DNA of 64,000 bases from Macrotrachela quadricornifera (GCA_022393335.1 JAJEKB010021031.1:710902-774901), one strand, 5' to 3'; shown: positions 11,081-22,345, counted from the first letter of the stretch. The notes: generated from the sequence alone by a model not told the origin. Made by a program: numbers and translations.

Positions 11081-13060
11081 CATTCGATCATCTAACGATA
11101 TTCGTTTTCTCAGAAACTCGATTTCCGTTGATTCCTGGTCAATCAGTAGGGTTTCGAGGTAAATGAAGCTCATATGTGATTTGCAATCAGACATGAGCGA
11201 GTCTAAGTCATGACTCTGATTCGGAAATTAGCTGATGTCGACTCGACTGTATGACTCGAGTCATTCGTTCACAGAAAGTTCCAATTGCTTCTATAAAAAA
11301 ACCCATGTTATGTCACATTGTGTAATATGACATAAGGATGATTAGTTATGGATATTTTCCGTTTATATTCGTTTTTTTTCTTTTCTATACATATGTTCCT
11401 TCTTTCTATTAAGTATTTTTCATGTTGTGTTTCTTTTGTATTATGAAACTTTTTTTGATTATTCCATTCTATCTTGTTTTTAGTATACTATATTAGCTTA
11501 TATATATTGGGGAGACTGTGATTGTCGACGAGAAGATATTACATCGAATAAATCATATATACATCAACGAAGGTAAAGTCTAACAACTGAAATGTATGAA
11601 ATTAAATTTTGTCTGACTCATATAGACATGCACCAGTTTCAGTTGACTGGGTCCCAGCCACGCTGAGTTGTTATCCTAACTACTTTTCTTACAGTTATGA
11701 CTTTCTTGCTTTCGTAGAGTTTTAAGCCGCACGGCTTTTCATATCCTATTCTATCCAATAATTACTTTTAATATCCTTGTTCTAATCTTCCCCTACAGAA
11801 ATCATATTTCATGGTGTAATCAAAATTTTTCAGTCATAAGAGGATAGTAATACGGTACAGAGCGCGCTACTGACACAAAATATCTTTATGCATAAACAAT
11901 AAGGCGTTTAGTCGCAATATATAGAACTACACTATTAAGGCATCGCCTCAAATATCACCTCGGTATGTGCATACACAAACTGAAAGTACTCTATTTTGGT
12001 TGTATCCTAGACCACTATAGGCTAGATCAGGACAATGCTGTTTCACAGAATTCTACCGTTTAATTGGCCTATAGAAGAGCTCTAACACTATCAGAATCAC
12101 AGCATCATTGTGTAATGCTACCATGCATGTATACATCCTATTTTAAGCTTTTTGACAAAAATCAAAAATTTTATTTTTTAAGAAAAAAGCTCGTGACCAA
12201 AGGGTTAAATCCACTGCATTCGAATAATTTTTTCAAGAGCTTTTTTCGCAAGGAAAAAAACTAATCACAAACACGCTCGTAGTCGGAGAAATATGGCATC
12301 TCATATTGTCCAGTATCGCAATTATGTAGCTCTGTGATCATATGCACAGAAATACGATCGTTTATAGACAAATACAGTTCGTCTACAGCTTTCATTTTTC
12401 TTTGTATTTCTACGTATACGATTATATTTCTATGTATACGACTTGAAGATTTACGAACTTCCAAAATCTGATGGTATACGATGAAACTTGGAAGGCGAGG
12501 AGCTACTTCATTTTAACAGTAAGTCAATCGCGTAAGGTAATCAAGTCGCATACCATAGATTTTTTATTTCAACCCAGCAATTTTGAAGGACTACATATTG
12601 TCAGATATAACATGAAAACTTTTATTGATATCTAAATTCTGGCAACTTTTCTCTTTGATACATGCGTTACGCTACGAGTGAGCTCTTCATTGTTAGATTC
12701 ACATCACAAGCTTCCCTGAGACTGAAAAAAATGGTCAAGAAAACTAAGCTCGAAATTATAATTTTACATGTCGATCTTAACCAGAAAAACTTGCTACTAT
12801 CGTGAAAAAACGACAAGTTCACGTTGTAAACATAAATGACTGATTTTGCCTCTCCTAGAGCGCTATAAAAATTGGATTCCTACTATGGATATATAATATC
12901 ATTGAAGTTGGTCACTAAAGTCAAATATTTTAGCCTCTTTAGCTATACAACTTGACTGATTAGTATATCAGGTTTTTATGTGATATTTTTATATGATACT
13001 AGCGGAGGTACCCACTGCAAAAAGAATATGGTTGAAGTTTTGCATCTTCAATCCGACTTT
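11081..13060. other. Gene-free stretch, nothing recognised
   Basis: Mixed-composition DNA with short meaningless open frames (for example 12064-12264 and 12261-12464). No RNA gene, repeat with clear borders or protein similarity was found. Confidence 0.5.
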
Positions 13061-13064
13061 TCTG

Positions 13065-13560
13065 CTGTACGTAACACGTCTTTTATAGGACTGTTTCCCT
13101 CGTGGGTGAACCATCTGCAACAGAAATTTTCGCGTCACATCTGAAACCTATTGGACCGGATTTTTACCGGCATGCGTCAGGCATCTTTAACAGCATTGTT
13201 CCTACTATGCGTTAGGAGTTCACCATTAGACTCTTCTCGTCGTATGTGATACCTCTTTCACAGGACTTTTTTCACTGTACCTGGAACCTCTGCTACAGAG
13301 CTTTTCCCGCCGTGTATGGGGTATCTTTTACAGAGCTTTTCCCACCGTGCGTGGGTATCTTTCGCAGAACTTTTCCCGCCGTGCGTGGAATATCTTTCAC
13401 AAAGCTTTTCCCGCCGTGCTTCAGGAATTTTTCAGAGCTTATCCTTCTGTGCGTGGGGGGTATTTTTCAGAGCTTTTCCCATCGTGCGTGGGGTATCTTT
13501 CACAGACCATTTCCCACCGTGCATCAGGCATCTTCAACAGGACTCTTCTCATCGGGCTCA
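13065..13560 (+). repeat. Minisatellite, about 33-36 bp unit, roughly 12-14 degenerate copies
   Basis: The recurring unit reads approximately TATCTTTCACAGAGCTTTTC followed by CCGCCGTGCGTGGGG. Copies are clearest between 13290 and 13510 and decay to the left. All three forward frames stay open across the array, which produces several spurious open reading frames with FPAV/FPPC repeats. The array sits directly beside three mini-me/DINE-like units; such elements often carry internal tandem repeats. Confidence 0.75.
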
Positions 13561-13659
13561 AGCTGACATGCTCACTCGTATCCACTCTGGACACGATCAC
13601 TTTCAAATTTACATTGAACTGCGTCATTTGATTAGAAAGTGACTAAAATCACGGTCTCT

Positions 13660-14442
13660 TACGACTTGGATGAAGTTTCACGCACACCTCCCTTTCTCAC
13701 CGCCAATCACTCAGCTGACTTTCCTTAGCACTCAAGGAACTGATGCGGATAGTTCCATGACGCTATCTCTCACGATGACTAAATACATAGCGAACAGACT
13801 CATAAGAATCTCGATCTGTATTGATCGCAATGAAATTTCACCCAGCCCTTTCCACGCACCCCGTTTGGTGGTTCCAACCTCACGATGACTTTCCTCAGAA
13901 GCTAAGAAAGTAGTGTGGAAACTTTTGTGACGCTAGCTATCGCACGGACTGAATGCATAGCGAACAGACAAACGTTCTTCCTTAAATATATAGATACGTC
14001 ATCGTTGTGAATCAAGCAAACGCTTGTATACATTTTTTTCTATTATAATCTATTAGAACCATTCCAATTACACATTTAAACCAAACAACCATCGATACAA
14101 AACGATTCATATTCATATCATAACAAAATTCGCTAAATTTCTGAACAATTCCTGCGAATTTCATTGCCATATAATTTGGGTGAAATTTCACCCAAACAAT
14201 ATCATACTACTCCCATTAATGGTAACAGCACTCTATAAAACCACAACTGGCCTCATAAAACCACCGTGGAAAGTTCGGTAATCTTAGTTAAGACAATACT
14301 ATCTGGGTGAGATTCCACCCACACCCCACACCCAAACTCACACCCTCGGTGGGTGACCCCGCTATGACCTTCCTCTGGGCCTGGAGAGGCACCATGGAAA
14401 GTTTGGTGGTCGTAGCTTTTACAGGGACTGAATGCATAGCGA

Positions 14443-14473
<31 letters not shown>

Positions 14474-14500
14474 TTCTTCTTTATATATATAGATGGTAGT
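13660..14500 (-). repeat. Three consecutive mini-me/DINE-like units with (CAGA)n and TATATA ends
   Basis: Three diverged copies of one unit lie head to tail: about 13660-13795, 13800-13995 and 14165-14497. Each reads GTGARATTTCACCCA, then a CACACCC-rich part, then ATGACTTTCCTC, then a GGAAA..TTTGTGACG/GGTCGTAG part, then GAATGCATAGCGAACAGAC. The last copy is best kept, with (CAGA)6 at about 14448-14473 and TTCTTTATATATATAGAT at its end. A perfect GGGTGAAATTTCACCC palindrome lies at about 14179-14194. They are in opposite orientation to the units at 7.2 and 7.6 kb. Confidence 0.6.
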
Positions 14501-14651
14501 ATTAATCAATATATTCATGGATATTTTCGTCAATAACCTACGTTTTTGTGAGAAAAGAAGAAAAATAAGAGTTTTCTGGATAAAGAGGCTAAAAATAAGA
14601 GTCTTACACCTTCACATCCTCAATTCAATTTAATATTGTTTGCTTTTTAGC

Positions 14652-15095
14652 ATGGCATCAATTCCCACCAGCACTACTTTTCAAGATTGTAAAGGTGATC
14701 AATGCGATAAGTGTGGCAAATGCCGTGATTGGAAATTCATCGGCGATGATAAAACATGGAACTGGATGTGCAATTTTCATAATTGGAGCGACGACGATCT
14801 AAAATGCTGGCATTCTGGCATTCATGAACAATTTATAAAACGGGATCCTTTCACCTGTACTCATGCTTCTATTTCTACTCTTGATCTTCTTGGTACTTGC
14901 ATGCAGCGCAGTTTTAATCCTTATGAAAATGGAAGTGTCAATTTCAACAGTATTGAAGATAGTAATGACGATTATATTCATAATGGTGTTAATCATACGT
15001 TTAGTGATGCCGGTCAACGTATTGAGCATAATTATCCTGGCGTTACATATTCTGTTTTCAGCCGTCCTCATAACTGCTTATGCAATCGAGAGTGA
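14652..15095 (+). CDS. Small Cys/Trp-rich protein of unknown function
   Basis: An ATG at 14652, right after a TTTTTAG splice-like site, opens a frame of 147 residues ending at 15095. The N-terminal third is dense in Cys and Trp, with the order CKGDQCDKCGKCRDW, then WNWMCNFHNW. The remainder is polar, with Asn-X-Ser/Thr sites and a C-terminal pair of Cys in HNCLCNRE. No signal peptide is visible, so an upstream exon is possible. A second frame (14863-15102) gives a very hydrophobic product but is judged a shadow because its composition comes from ATT/CTT shifts. The CxxCxxC pattern suggests metal binding or disulfides. The family is not recognised. Confidence 0.5.
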   Translation: MASIPTSTTFQDCKGDQCDKCGKCRDWKFIGDDKTWNWMCNFHNWSDDDLKCWHSGIHEQFIKRDPFTCTHASISTLDLLGTCMQRSFNPYENGSVNFNSIEDSNDDYIHNGVNHTFSDAGQRIEHNYPGVTYSVFSRPHNCLCNRE

Positions 15096-15476
15096 TGGAT
15101 GAGGACTGACAAAGTTTTATTAACAGCTAATATCATCGAGATTTATTATTTTACTAGTTAAGAGATATTTTTTGTTTTAATGCATCAGAAGAAACCCAGA
15201 AAAGTCTGAAATAAAGAAATATGTTTTGTGTTAGCTGCATATTTAATTCAAAAAGAAATTGATCTGTAACATTTACAAATACAAATATGTTTGCTAGGGA
15301 TGAGTTTTAAAGATGATTAGATAATACAAAAAAAAACACATGGAGTGGATTCCGAAGGGAATGCACTCTCTTTTTTCCTCTCATTTGTTCAAGGACAATA
15401 TTCACATAAATAAATCGAATATATCCACAACCAACATGCTTCGTTCAATGCGAAAGATTGAATGAAACGGATCACT
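15096..15476. other. Intergenic stretch with a T-run-capped hairpin
   Basis: No gene. At 15351-15378, GAGTGGATTCC and GGAATGCACTC form a hairpin of about ten base pairs around a GAAG loop, followed by CTCTTTTTT. It could be the end of an RNA polymerase III transcript, but no upstream RNA could be recognised. Confidence 0.35.
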
Positions 15477-15547
15477 AAATCAGAGCAAGAAACGAACTTA
15501 CATCTTCTAATAACCAATCAATTATTCTACCGTTAAACTATCCGATA
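15477..15547 (-). tRNA. tRNA-like gene, anticodon GGT (threonine) if functional
   Basis: Read on the minus strand from 15547, 71 nt fold as a tRNA. The acceptor TATCGGA pairs with TCTGATT (six of seven). The D arm is GTTT/GAAT with loop AACGGTA. The anticodon loop is TTGGTTA with a weak stem (four of five pairs, two of them G-T). The T arm is GTAAG/CTTGC with loop TTCGTTT. Box A (TAGTTTAACGG) and box B (GTTCGTTTC) are recognisable, and spacing from D loop to T loop equals that of a standard tRNA-Gly. The A+T-rich stems and the rare GGT anticodon make a degenerating tRNA or a tRNA pseudogene as likely as a working gene. Confidence 0.45.
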
Positions 15548-15599
15548 TATCATCTTAGTTACGAAAAGTGTAACTACACATCAAATATCTTTTTACAAT

Positions 15600-15975
15600 A
15601 TCGGACAAAAGTTCGAACCCTAGACATAAACTATCTAAATAAGAGTTGCTTGTTTTGAGCCTTATATTGAGACGAGGACTTCTCAAATTCTGATCATAGG
15701 CAAGAGTTCGAGCCCTATCTCCTTAGTCAGGCTCGAAAATCAGGTCAACAACAAAAATTTTTCTTAATATTTTAGATGAAATTCCATGTAGTTTCGCCGA
15801 AAATACAGATGAGGAACTGTTGGTGTTAACATAATATTTGAGCCTCAGTAAGGAGATAAGACTCAACCTGTTGCCTACGATCAAAACTTGAGAAGTTCTC
15901 GCCTCGATATAAGATTCAAAACAAATAATCCTTATTTAGATAGTTTTGTCTTGGGTCGGAACTATATGAATATGT
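15600..15975. repeat. Imperfect inverted repeat (foldback element), arms about 130 bp
   Basis: The left arm (about 15605-15745) and right arm (about 15838-15970) are reverse complements with many changes. The words TATCTAAATAAGAGTTGCTTG, GAGACGAGGACTTCTCAAA and CTATCTCCTTAGTCAGGCTC on the left recur inverted on the right. GTTCGAACCCTAG and GTTCGAGCCCTA words in the left arm resemble tRNA T arms. About 95 bp of unique DNA separates the arms. A MITE or a pair of inverted SINE fragments are both possible. Confidence 0.55.
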
Positions 15976-16687
15976 TCAAGACAATAATGACACACAAGAC
16001 TTCCTCGTAAATCAATCTGCTAATCTTATTTTGCTTTTTAGCAAGAGATTATATTGCCGAGATGAATTTAAAATGATGTACTTTTAATTAAAAATAAATG
16101 CAGAATTTTGCTTCGCCGACGCGTTTCGTATTATTTATTTGAAATAAAAGCATTCATGAGAGCTCTGCATTTAAAGAACTTTTTGCGCAAAAGAAGAATA
16201 TAGAAACAAAAAGAAAATGGAAAAGGAAAAAACGAAACGAAAGGAGTGTAATATAACAATAATATACGCTAATATATAAGAGCACAAGAAAAATGAATCT
16301 ATATATATAGAAGAAGATCAACATTGACTTTATTATAGTATCATTGCAGTTTTTAAACAGTTAAATACATCGAAGAAAACAATATCATAGGAAATTCTAT
16401 TTAAACTAAATTAATTTATTTTTAATCGATGATTTATTTTAATATTTTCAAGGGATATTCGAATCAATTGTTAAATCTTTTTTATTATTGAATTAGTTAT
16501 CGAATACTAAATATATATTTATAGAAGTACAAATAAATAAAATGAAGAGAATTTCCATAGTAATGGAATTTTCAAGAAATAGGTTCAAAATTATTACAAT
16601 GTTTCTTTTCATAAATTAAAAGATTGATAAAATAAGTAGAACCACAATCAGACTTAAAAAAAGAAAAGAAAATTGTCATAGTTTATC

Positions 16688-18166
16688 TTAAAACTGTACA
16701 TAAACCGATGGTGACGATATATTTTGTGAATTATTTTCATTGGTGACTTTGTTTTCATTATTATTTATATCAGTATTAGAAAATTCTTCAGGTTTATATT
16801 TTCTAAGATAAACAAGCCAAAATAATGGACATGTCATAAATGTTGTTACAAGAGCCATTATAATAAACATAGTAAATACACGTGGTGAAAGAATTTTAAG
16901 TTTAAGACCAATATTCAATGCAATTAATTCAACTAAACCTCGTGTATTCATTAATATTCCAACACCAGTTGCAAATTTCCATGGACGTCGAGTAACAATT
17001 TTTGCTACAAAACATCCAGACAAAAATTTAGTTAATGTAGCAATAACAATAATCAGTACAGTAATACCACCATAAAATTTATCATTTAATGAACCTAAAC
17101 TTGTTTGCATACCACTTGCAGCAAAAAATAATGGTAATAATAATTCAATAGTAACTAATTCTATTTTAGTATATAATTCAATATGAAAACGACTTGATTT
17201 TGGACATATAATACCAGTTATAAATGCACCAAAAAATGAATGAATACCAAGTAAATCACAAAAGAAAGATGAAGCAATAAGAAGAAGAAATATTCCAACA
17301 AGAAATATATGATTCATTTCATCATTACGTTTCACAAAAAATGCATGTACACGCAAAACTAACCATCGAACGATAGTTAACATAAATATAACATATCCAA
17401 TCGCAATTAAAATTACCCTAAATATATTAACAATTTTTTCTATTTTATTTTTAAAAAACGAATCCTATTATGTTAAACTTACCATAAACCAACAATGCCT
17501 AATTGTTTAGCAAAAGCACTGGCAATAGCTAATGAACACCAACCCAAAATATCGTTCATAGCTGCACAACTGATTGTTAAAGTACCAATTGGCGTTGCCA
17601 TTAAATTTGTTGATGAAAGAATCGATGCAAGTACAGGAAAAGCAGTGAATGACATACCTGATGCTATAAATAAAATAAATGCAGTTCGATCAGGTGGTAT
17701 AAAATCACGATTATTAATATCATATAAATAGACAGAAAATGCAGCACCAGCAGCATATGGTACAATTATAGTAGAAATTGCTAATGGAACAGATAATTTC
17801 CATTGATGTTTAAGTTCTTTTCGTTCAAGTTCTAATCCTAAATTAAACATAAATAAAATAAGACCAATATCCCCAACTAATGTAAAATAGTTCCATGATG
17901 ATGGTGGAAATATACGTGTTGACCAAAAATTGATATTTCCTAATACTGAAGGACCAACTATAACACCAGCAATAATCTCACCAATAACCTATATGAAATT
18001 AAACATCATCATCAATATATATAGATTTATTACTTACTGATGGCTGTTTTATTAATGCAAGTAAAAATCCCATTATTCGAACAAGTGCAAGAATAATAAA
18101 GACTTGCATGAGAAATCGGGCCCAATAATTATCATCCGACGATGGATCCGCAAATATTTCAATCAT
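16688..18166 (-). CDS. CHX/Kef-type monovalent cation:proton antiporter (CPA2 family)
   Basis: Three exons, 18166-18038, 17988-17483 and 17417-16688, join in phase (129+506+730 nt) to 454 residues. Introns are 49 and 65 bp with GTAAGT donors. About eleven to twelve membrane segments fill the protein, which ends in a short polar Asn-rich tail. Family landmarks are LFMFNLGLELE (residues 88-98), SFTAFPVLASIL (156-167), CAAMNDILGW (184-193; Asn188-Asp189 is the ion/proton site typical of CPA2 exchangers) and, near the C-terminus, TRGLVELIALNIG followed by ALVTTFMTCP. The last block is what plant CHX, fungal and bacterial proteins show. Animals usually carry SLC9-type exchangers instead, so acquisition from a non-animal donor with later intron gain is likely. 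It would exchange K+ or Na+ for H+. The hydrophilic C-terminal domain of plant CHX is missing. Confidence 0.88.
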
Positions 18167-19858
18167 AATTATATGATTATCATTATTATTAAGAAAAAAT
18201 AAAAAGACGAAAATAACATTAATGGTTTGTGTACATATATTTATTTATATTTTTCTAACCAGTTCGACAACCAGTTTGACAACTCATCGGTCTGGTTATA
18301 CCTATTAACTTCAATAATATGCATATACATGTATGATTACATCATATTAATATTTATCATACTTTTATACGCCTTTAATATTTTTTTTCTTTCTGTTCTT
18401 GCTTATTTTTTCAACGCATATATCATTCGTTTATACTCTTGCTTTCGATAAAACAAATGGAATGTTTTATCATATTAGCTATATTAAAGTACACCGATAA
18501 CTGACTTTTTTTTTGAGTATTTTCTACACTTTATTATAATTGAAAACGAAGATTCTCTTTCGTTTTTTTGTTCAAAATGTTGAAATTGCATCATTATACT
18601 TTTTGCATGTTATGGATGTTAGGAGAATAATTTAACAAAATGCATCAATGATAATATCCAATATTAAATGGAACTATCAAGGATTTTTTGCTTTAATAAA
18701 ACAAAAATAATTATATGTTGCTTTGCCTTTTTTACTTTTTACAGTTACAAAAGTAATTTGTCATGCTTTTAGTGTTATAAAAATATTTTACGATATTTGT
18801 ATCATTTAGAAAAATAGTTTGTAGTATTTTTATCATCTAGAGTATTACGTCATTTGAATAATTTATTATTTTATTACGCAATTAAAAGCATGACTGAACA
18901 CTGATTTTTCTTATTTTTAATCAAAAAATTTCAGTTTAATGCTTTACATATTTTTTTAGTTTTTCTATTTCTAAATTATTATTATTAGCTGATATTTTTT
19001 GAGTGATATTCAAATTTAAAAATGAAAATCAATATATAGAATACATACACAAGTTTAAATCCGACAGATATATGTACTTTTTTATTCTTCCTCCACTAAT
19101 GATAATAAAATAAAAAAAACTTTATTCAATAGCACCGTCTTATTTCCTTGACTGTAGTAAGGATCTTAATCCCAAAATTGACTGTGTATTTGTCCGCAGT
19201 GTAGTTGTTTGAATCTATTAAGACGTTTCGAGGTTTTGATGGGACTTTACTATAGGTTATCGACAGCGAAAAGTCCGAATTTGAGATTGAATTTTCGATT
19301 GTACCCTCTTTTGTAGTTTGAGACTTTTTTGGCGTTTTGACGATACTTTGCTATTCACTTTTCTCAAGGAAAGGGTCATATTGGAGATTTATATGCTCAA
19401 GTGATATATTACAGGGTACCTCCGGTCGTTACGAGCTATTTCCTCGACTCTAATCGGAATCTTAATCTCTAAAATAAATATATTTGTTGGAAAATAAAAT
19501 AAAAGATTTTTTTTTATTATCTTGATGAGAACAAATAAAGTAGCTAAATTTCATCCAAGTAAATGCACAATCACATTATTATCATATAGATATGTATATC
19601 TTTAATTGATAAATATAATGTATGGTTTATTACGAAATACTGAAACTATTTTACTAATAAAAGGATTATAAATTTTAGTGAAGATTTTATATATTAGAAA
19701 TCAAATAAATATTTATCTAGACTTGTTTTAATGTATAGAAGACTATCGCAAACATTTTCGATTAAGGCTTAAAGTATATCAAAATATGATTGATTTTAAT
19801 AATTAGAAATTATATTTTGTTAAATTTTATTTCTAATTTTATTAAATGAAAATAGAGA
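18167..19858. other. Intergenic stretch with a diverged direct repeat
   Basis: No gene is supported. Two related segments, about 19134-19190 and 19427-19485, both read TATTTCCTYGACTSTARTMRG followed by ATCTTAATC and a run ending in TATTTG. The rest is A+T-rich DNA without recognisable features. Confidence 0.45.
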
Positions 19859-20125
19859 TTAAGCAATAGCCCAATTATCACCCCAATTAGTACCATCACA
19901 TGGACGACAACTGCATGTATCACAACCACGATGATCACGATAGCTACCACAATGGCATGGAGCGAAGCATAACATTGGCATCATACATAATGGATTTGGT
20001 AAACCAAAGTTTGGAAATGAAATAGCACGACGTTGTTCTTCAACAGATGCAGCAGGATTACCCGATACAAATAAAGTACCACAGAGAAGAACAGAAATAA
20101 TAACGGCAATCATTTTATGAAGCAT
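19859..20125 (-). CDS. Secreted antistasin-like cysteine-rich peptide
   Basis: 88 residues from the ATG at 20123-20125; the in-frame ATG at 20111-20113 would also give a good signal peptide. Residues about 5-22 form the signal peptide (ISVLLCGTLFVSG), followed by a short propeptide-like stretch with EEQRR, a possible processing site. The mature part has one Cys-rich module with spacing C-x5-C-x3-C-x-C-x8-C-x2-C-x-C-x2-C, including RDHRGCDTCSC, which matches the DxxGCxxCxC end of antistasin-type serine-protease inhibitor repeats. Single exon. Function as an extracellular protease inhibitor is inferred from the cysteine pattern only; another small disulfide-rich secreted family is possible. Confidence 0.6.
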   Translation of the reverse strand: MLHKMIAVIISVLLCGTLFVSGNPAASVEEQRRAISFPNFGLPNPLCMMPMLCFAPCHCGSYRDHRGCDTCSCRPCDGTNWGDNWAIA

Positions 20126-21415
20126 TGTAAAAAATAATCTCTTGTTGATTTTCAATAATGAATGAGTATTTTCATGGATTTAACATCGGTATTTATACCG
20201 ATTAATAATCATAACATATACATACAGATGACAATTTTCTCAAGATCCAATACATTTATGTATCTTATCAATACTATCATTCTATTAAATTTTGTCCTTC
20301 ACCTCCGTTTTAAACTTTGTTTTAATCATAATAAACCTACATAAAACCTTGATAAAGACGAAAACATTTTAGTATTCAGCCAATTTTCTAACTATAAAAC
20401 AAAATTCTATCTTTGTGTATTAGAATATGAATGATATTCGCAAAGAAATATATTTTCAAGATGTGTTTTTAACCATAATCGAAGCTTTTATTAAGTTAAC
20501 AGAAATATTTAATTTACAAATAATTAAGATTGACAATATAATAAAATATTACAAAACTAAGAAAATTTTGATGAATAAATGAAAAATTTATAGAAATTAA
20601 ATTAAACATACAAAATAATCAATAAAAACTTGTTTTATATTGAACAACTAGATCATATTTTTTATAAAATTGATGATTGTTCAACTAAGAATTTTTTATT
20701 TAAAGTTTCATTGTGTTCGATTGCGATTCGAATCGAACTGAACCGTTTTAATTTGACTCATTTTCGGTTTTTGATAACAAATATTTCCAACCAAGTAATA
20801 GAAGGTTATTCAATTCTTATTTTGGTTTATTATTTTTTTCTATTCGTTATTTCGTATTGAACAGAATATTTAATTTATTTGAGTATATGACAACTCAGTT
20901 GATCTGGCCAAGATTGACACTGAGGAAGACGTCATGTTAAACTTTATATATATATATATAAAGTCTAGAATTCGAAAGTGAAAAGAGATATAATTTTTTT
21001 GTCCTTTCTGATAATGATATAAATCTGATTGAATTTAATCGAAATGGTCATTAGAATTTTCTACAATTCAAATGATATTATTTTCGCTTACTTATTAGAA
21101 CGATCATCTAAGAAAATATAGATAAAGTAGTTGATTAACTGATTCCAAAAAATATCAGAGGAAAAATGCCAAGTCATAACTGATAAAAACAATCAGAGCT
21201 TTTGACGAGTCCAACATAGTTTGAATTATTTGTTTTTAAGTGATACTTCGAATCAGTCTCTATAAAATTGTATGTTTCAATTAACTATCTGTATATGTAT
21301 TTCACTTAAATAAGATCAACTTTGCAAAGAAAGATTCAAATTTTTTAAACTATCATTTATTTCAAGTATGATGTAATTACATTATATTCAAAGTTTTGCT
21401 CAGTGCATTGTATTG
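20126..21415. other. Intergenic stretch with a TA microsatellite
   Basis: No gene supported; open frames at 20162-20344 and 20630-20860 lack domain character. At about 20942-20964 a palindromic (TA)n run flanked by CTTTA/TAAAG is present. Nothing else is recognised. Confidence 0.45.
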
Positions 21416-22345
21416 TTAATTGGTTACCAATTGGTTCATCATGTGTAATGCTTCTAGTGCACCAAATGGCAACGAAATATTATCTTCATGCTCATCAATA
21501 TGTGGTTGATGTAAATTGATTCGAATATGTGCTGCACGACCACCACGTATGCGATGTTCTAGTACGATGCGTGATGCCTCTGTACGTACTTTGGGCATTA
21601 CAGTGCCACAACCAATTTCTAAAACAGCTAATGTTTTCTCAACTGGCAATTCACGAAAGAATGCTTCATGATGCATACGTGCTGCCTCAACATGTGGTGC
21701 AGCCCAACGGCCATCAACCGCCAATTGTGTGCATACACGTGTTGGACCACTGCATTTTATGCATAGTGGTGGCGATCCAAGTAATAGCATTGTGTTCAAG
21801 TCAACTGATGGCATATTTACAGGATCAAGTGGCCATGGATCTACACCGCAATCATCCATACACTGCGCATCATACATTGATCCATGCATCTCAAATACAT
21901 TATCGTATGTGAAACCTGTACGGATAAAATGACGATCCAAATTCGTTGTTACAACACGTACATTACGTTTGCTAGATTTACTCCAAGAATAAAGTATGTG
22001 ATAGCCAATATGTGGTGATGTATTCATGTATTCACGTTGTCTTGTAACCCAATGACCCCATGCTAATGCAGGACTGTTCTCGAACAATGCATGGCTAGAT
22101 AATTCGAATAGATTTAACCCAATTTTTGCTAGGCGTGGATGTGCAAGATGAATGCCACCGTAGTAGTCTGGAAGACCAGCATCGACGCCCATTCCAGCAC
22201 CTGCTGCTACTAGTAGTACGTCGGCGTTGGATACATACTGAGCTGCATGCATTATGGTCTTCCCAACGTTTTGTTCTTGATTGAGAGCGACAACCATTAT
22301 TAGTAGACTGATGATAGATCTATAAATCAACTCAATATTTTTCAT
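21416..22345 (-). CDS. Sirtuin-family NAD-dependent deacylase with N-terminal hydrophobic leader
   Basis: 309 residues from the ATG at 22343-22345, single exon. A hydrophobic leader (residues 9-20) precedes the Sir2 domain. The NAD-binding motif is GAGMGVDAGLPDYYGG (49-64), then TTNLDRHF (132-139) stands where sirtuins have TQNID, and the catalytic His is in EMHGS (His154). Four Cys (162, 166, 195, 198; CMDDC and CIKC) can form the zinc site. The TNLDRHF...TGF arrangement recalls a bacterial-type subgroup rather than animal SIRT1-7. The C-terminal Rossmann half (LAVLEIGCGT) is present. It would remove acyl groups from lysines using NAD. The leader suggests an organellar or secretory location; a start at the methionine at residue 17 would remove most of it. 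Lack of introns fits a fairly recent non-animal origin. Confidence 0.8.
   Translation of the reverse strand: MKNIELIYRSIISLLIMVVALNQEQNVGKTIMHAAQYVSNADVLLVAAGAGMGVDAGLPDYYGGIHLAHPRLAKIGLNLFELSSHALFENSPALAWGHWVTRQREYMNTSPHIGYHILYSWSKSSKRNVRVVTTNLDRHFIRTGFTYDNVFEMHGSMYDAQCMDDCGVDPWPLDPVNMPSVDLNTMLLLGSPPLCIKCSGPTRVCTQLAVDGRWAAPHVEAARMHHEAFFRELPVEKTLAVLEIGCGTVMPKVRTEASRIVLEHRIRGGRAAHIRINLHQPHIDEHEDNISLPFGALEALHMMNQLVTN

Noticed and set aside
13246..13642. Three overlapping forward frames of 94-108 codons and a reverse frame
   Set aside because: All are products of the minisatellite, whose unit lacks stops in several frames.
14253..14533. Frames beginning with SVCLSVCLF
   Set aside because: Translation of the (GTCT)n microsatellite of a mini-me-like unit.
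14863..15102. Hydrophobic 79-codon frame
   Set aside because: Shifted shadow of the Cys/Trp-rich frame; no signal or domain logic and no start context.
21529..21932. Plus-strand frames of 67 and 127 codons
   Set aside because: Antisense to the sirtuin gene.
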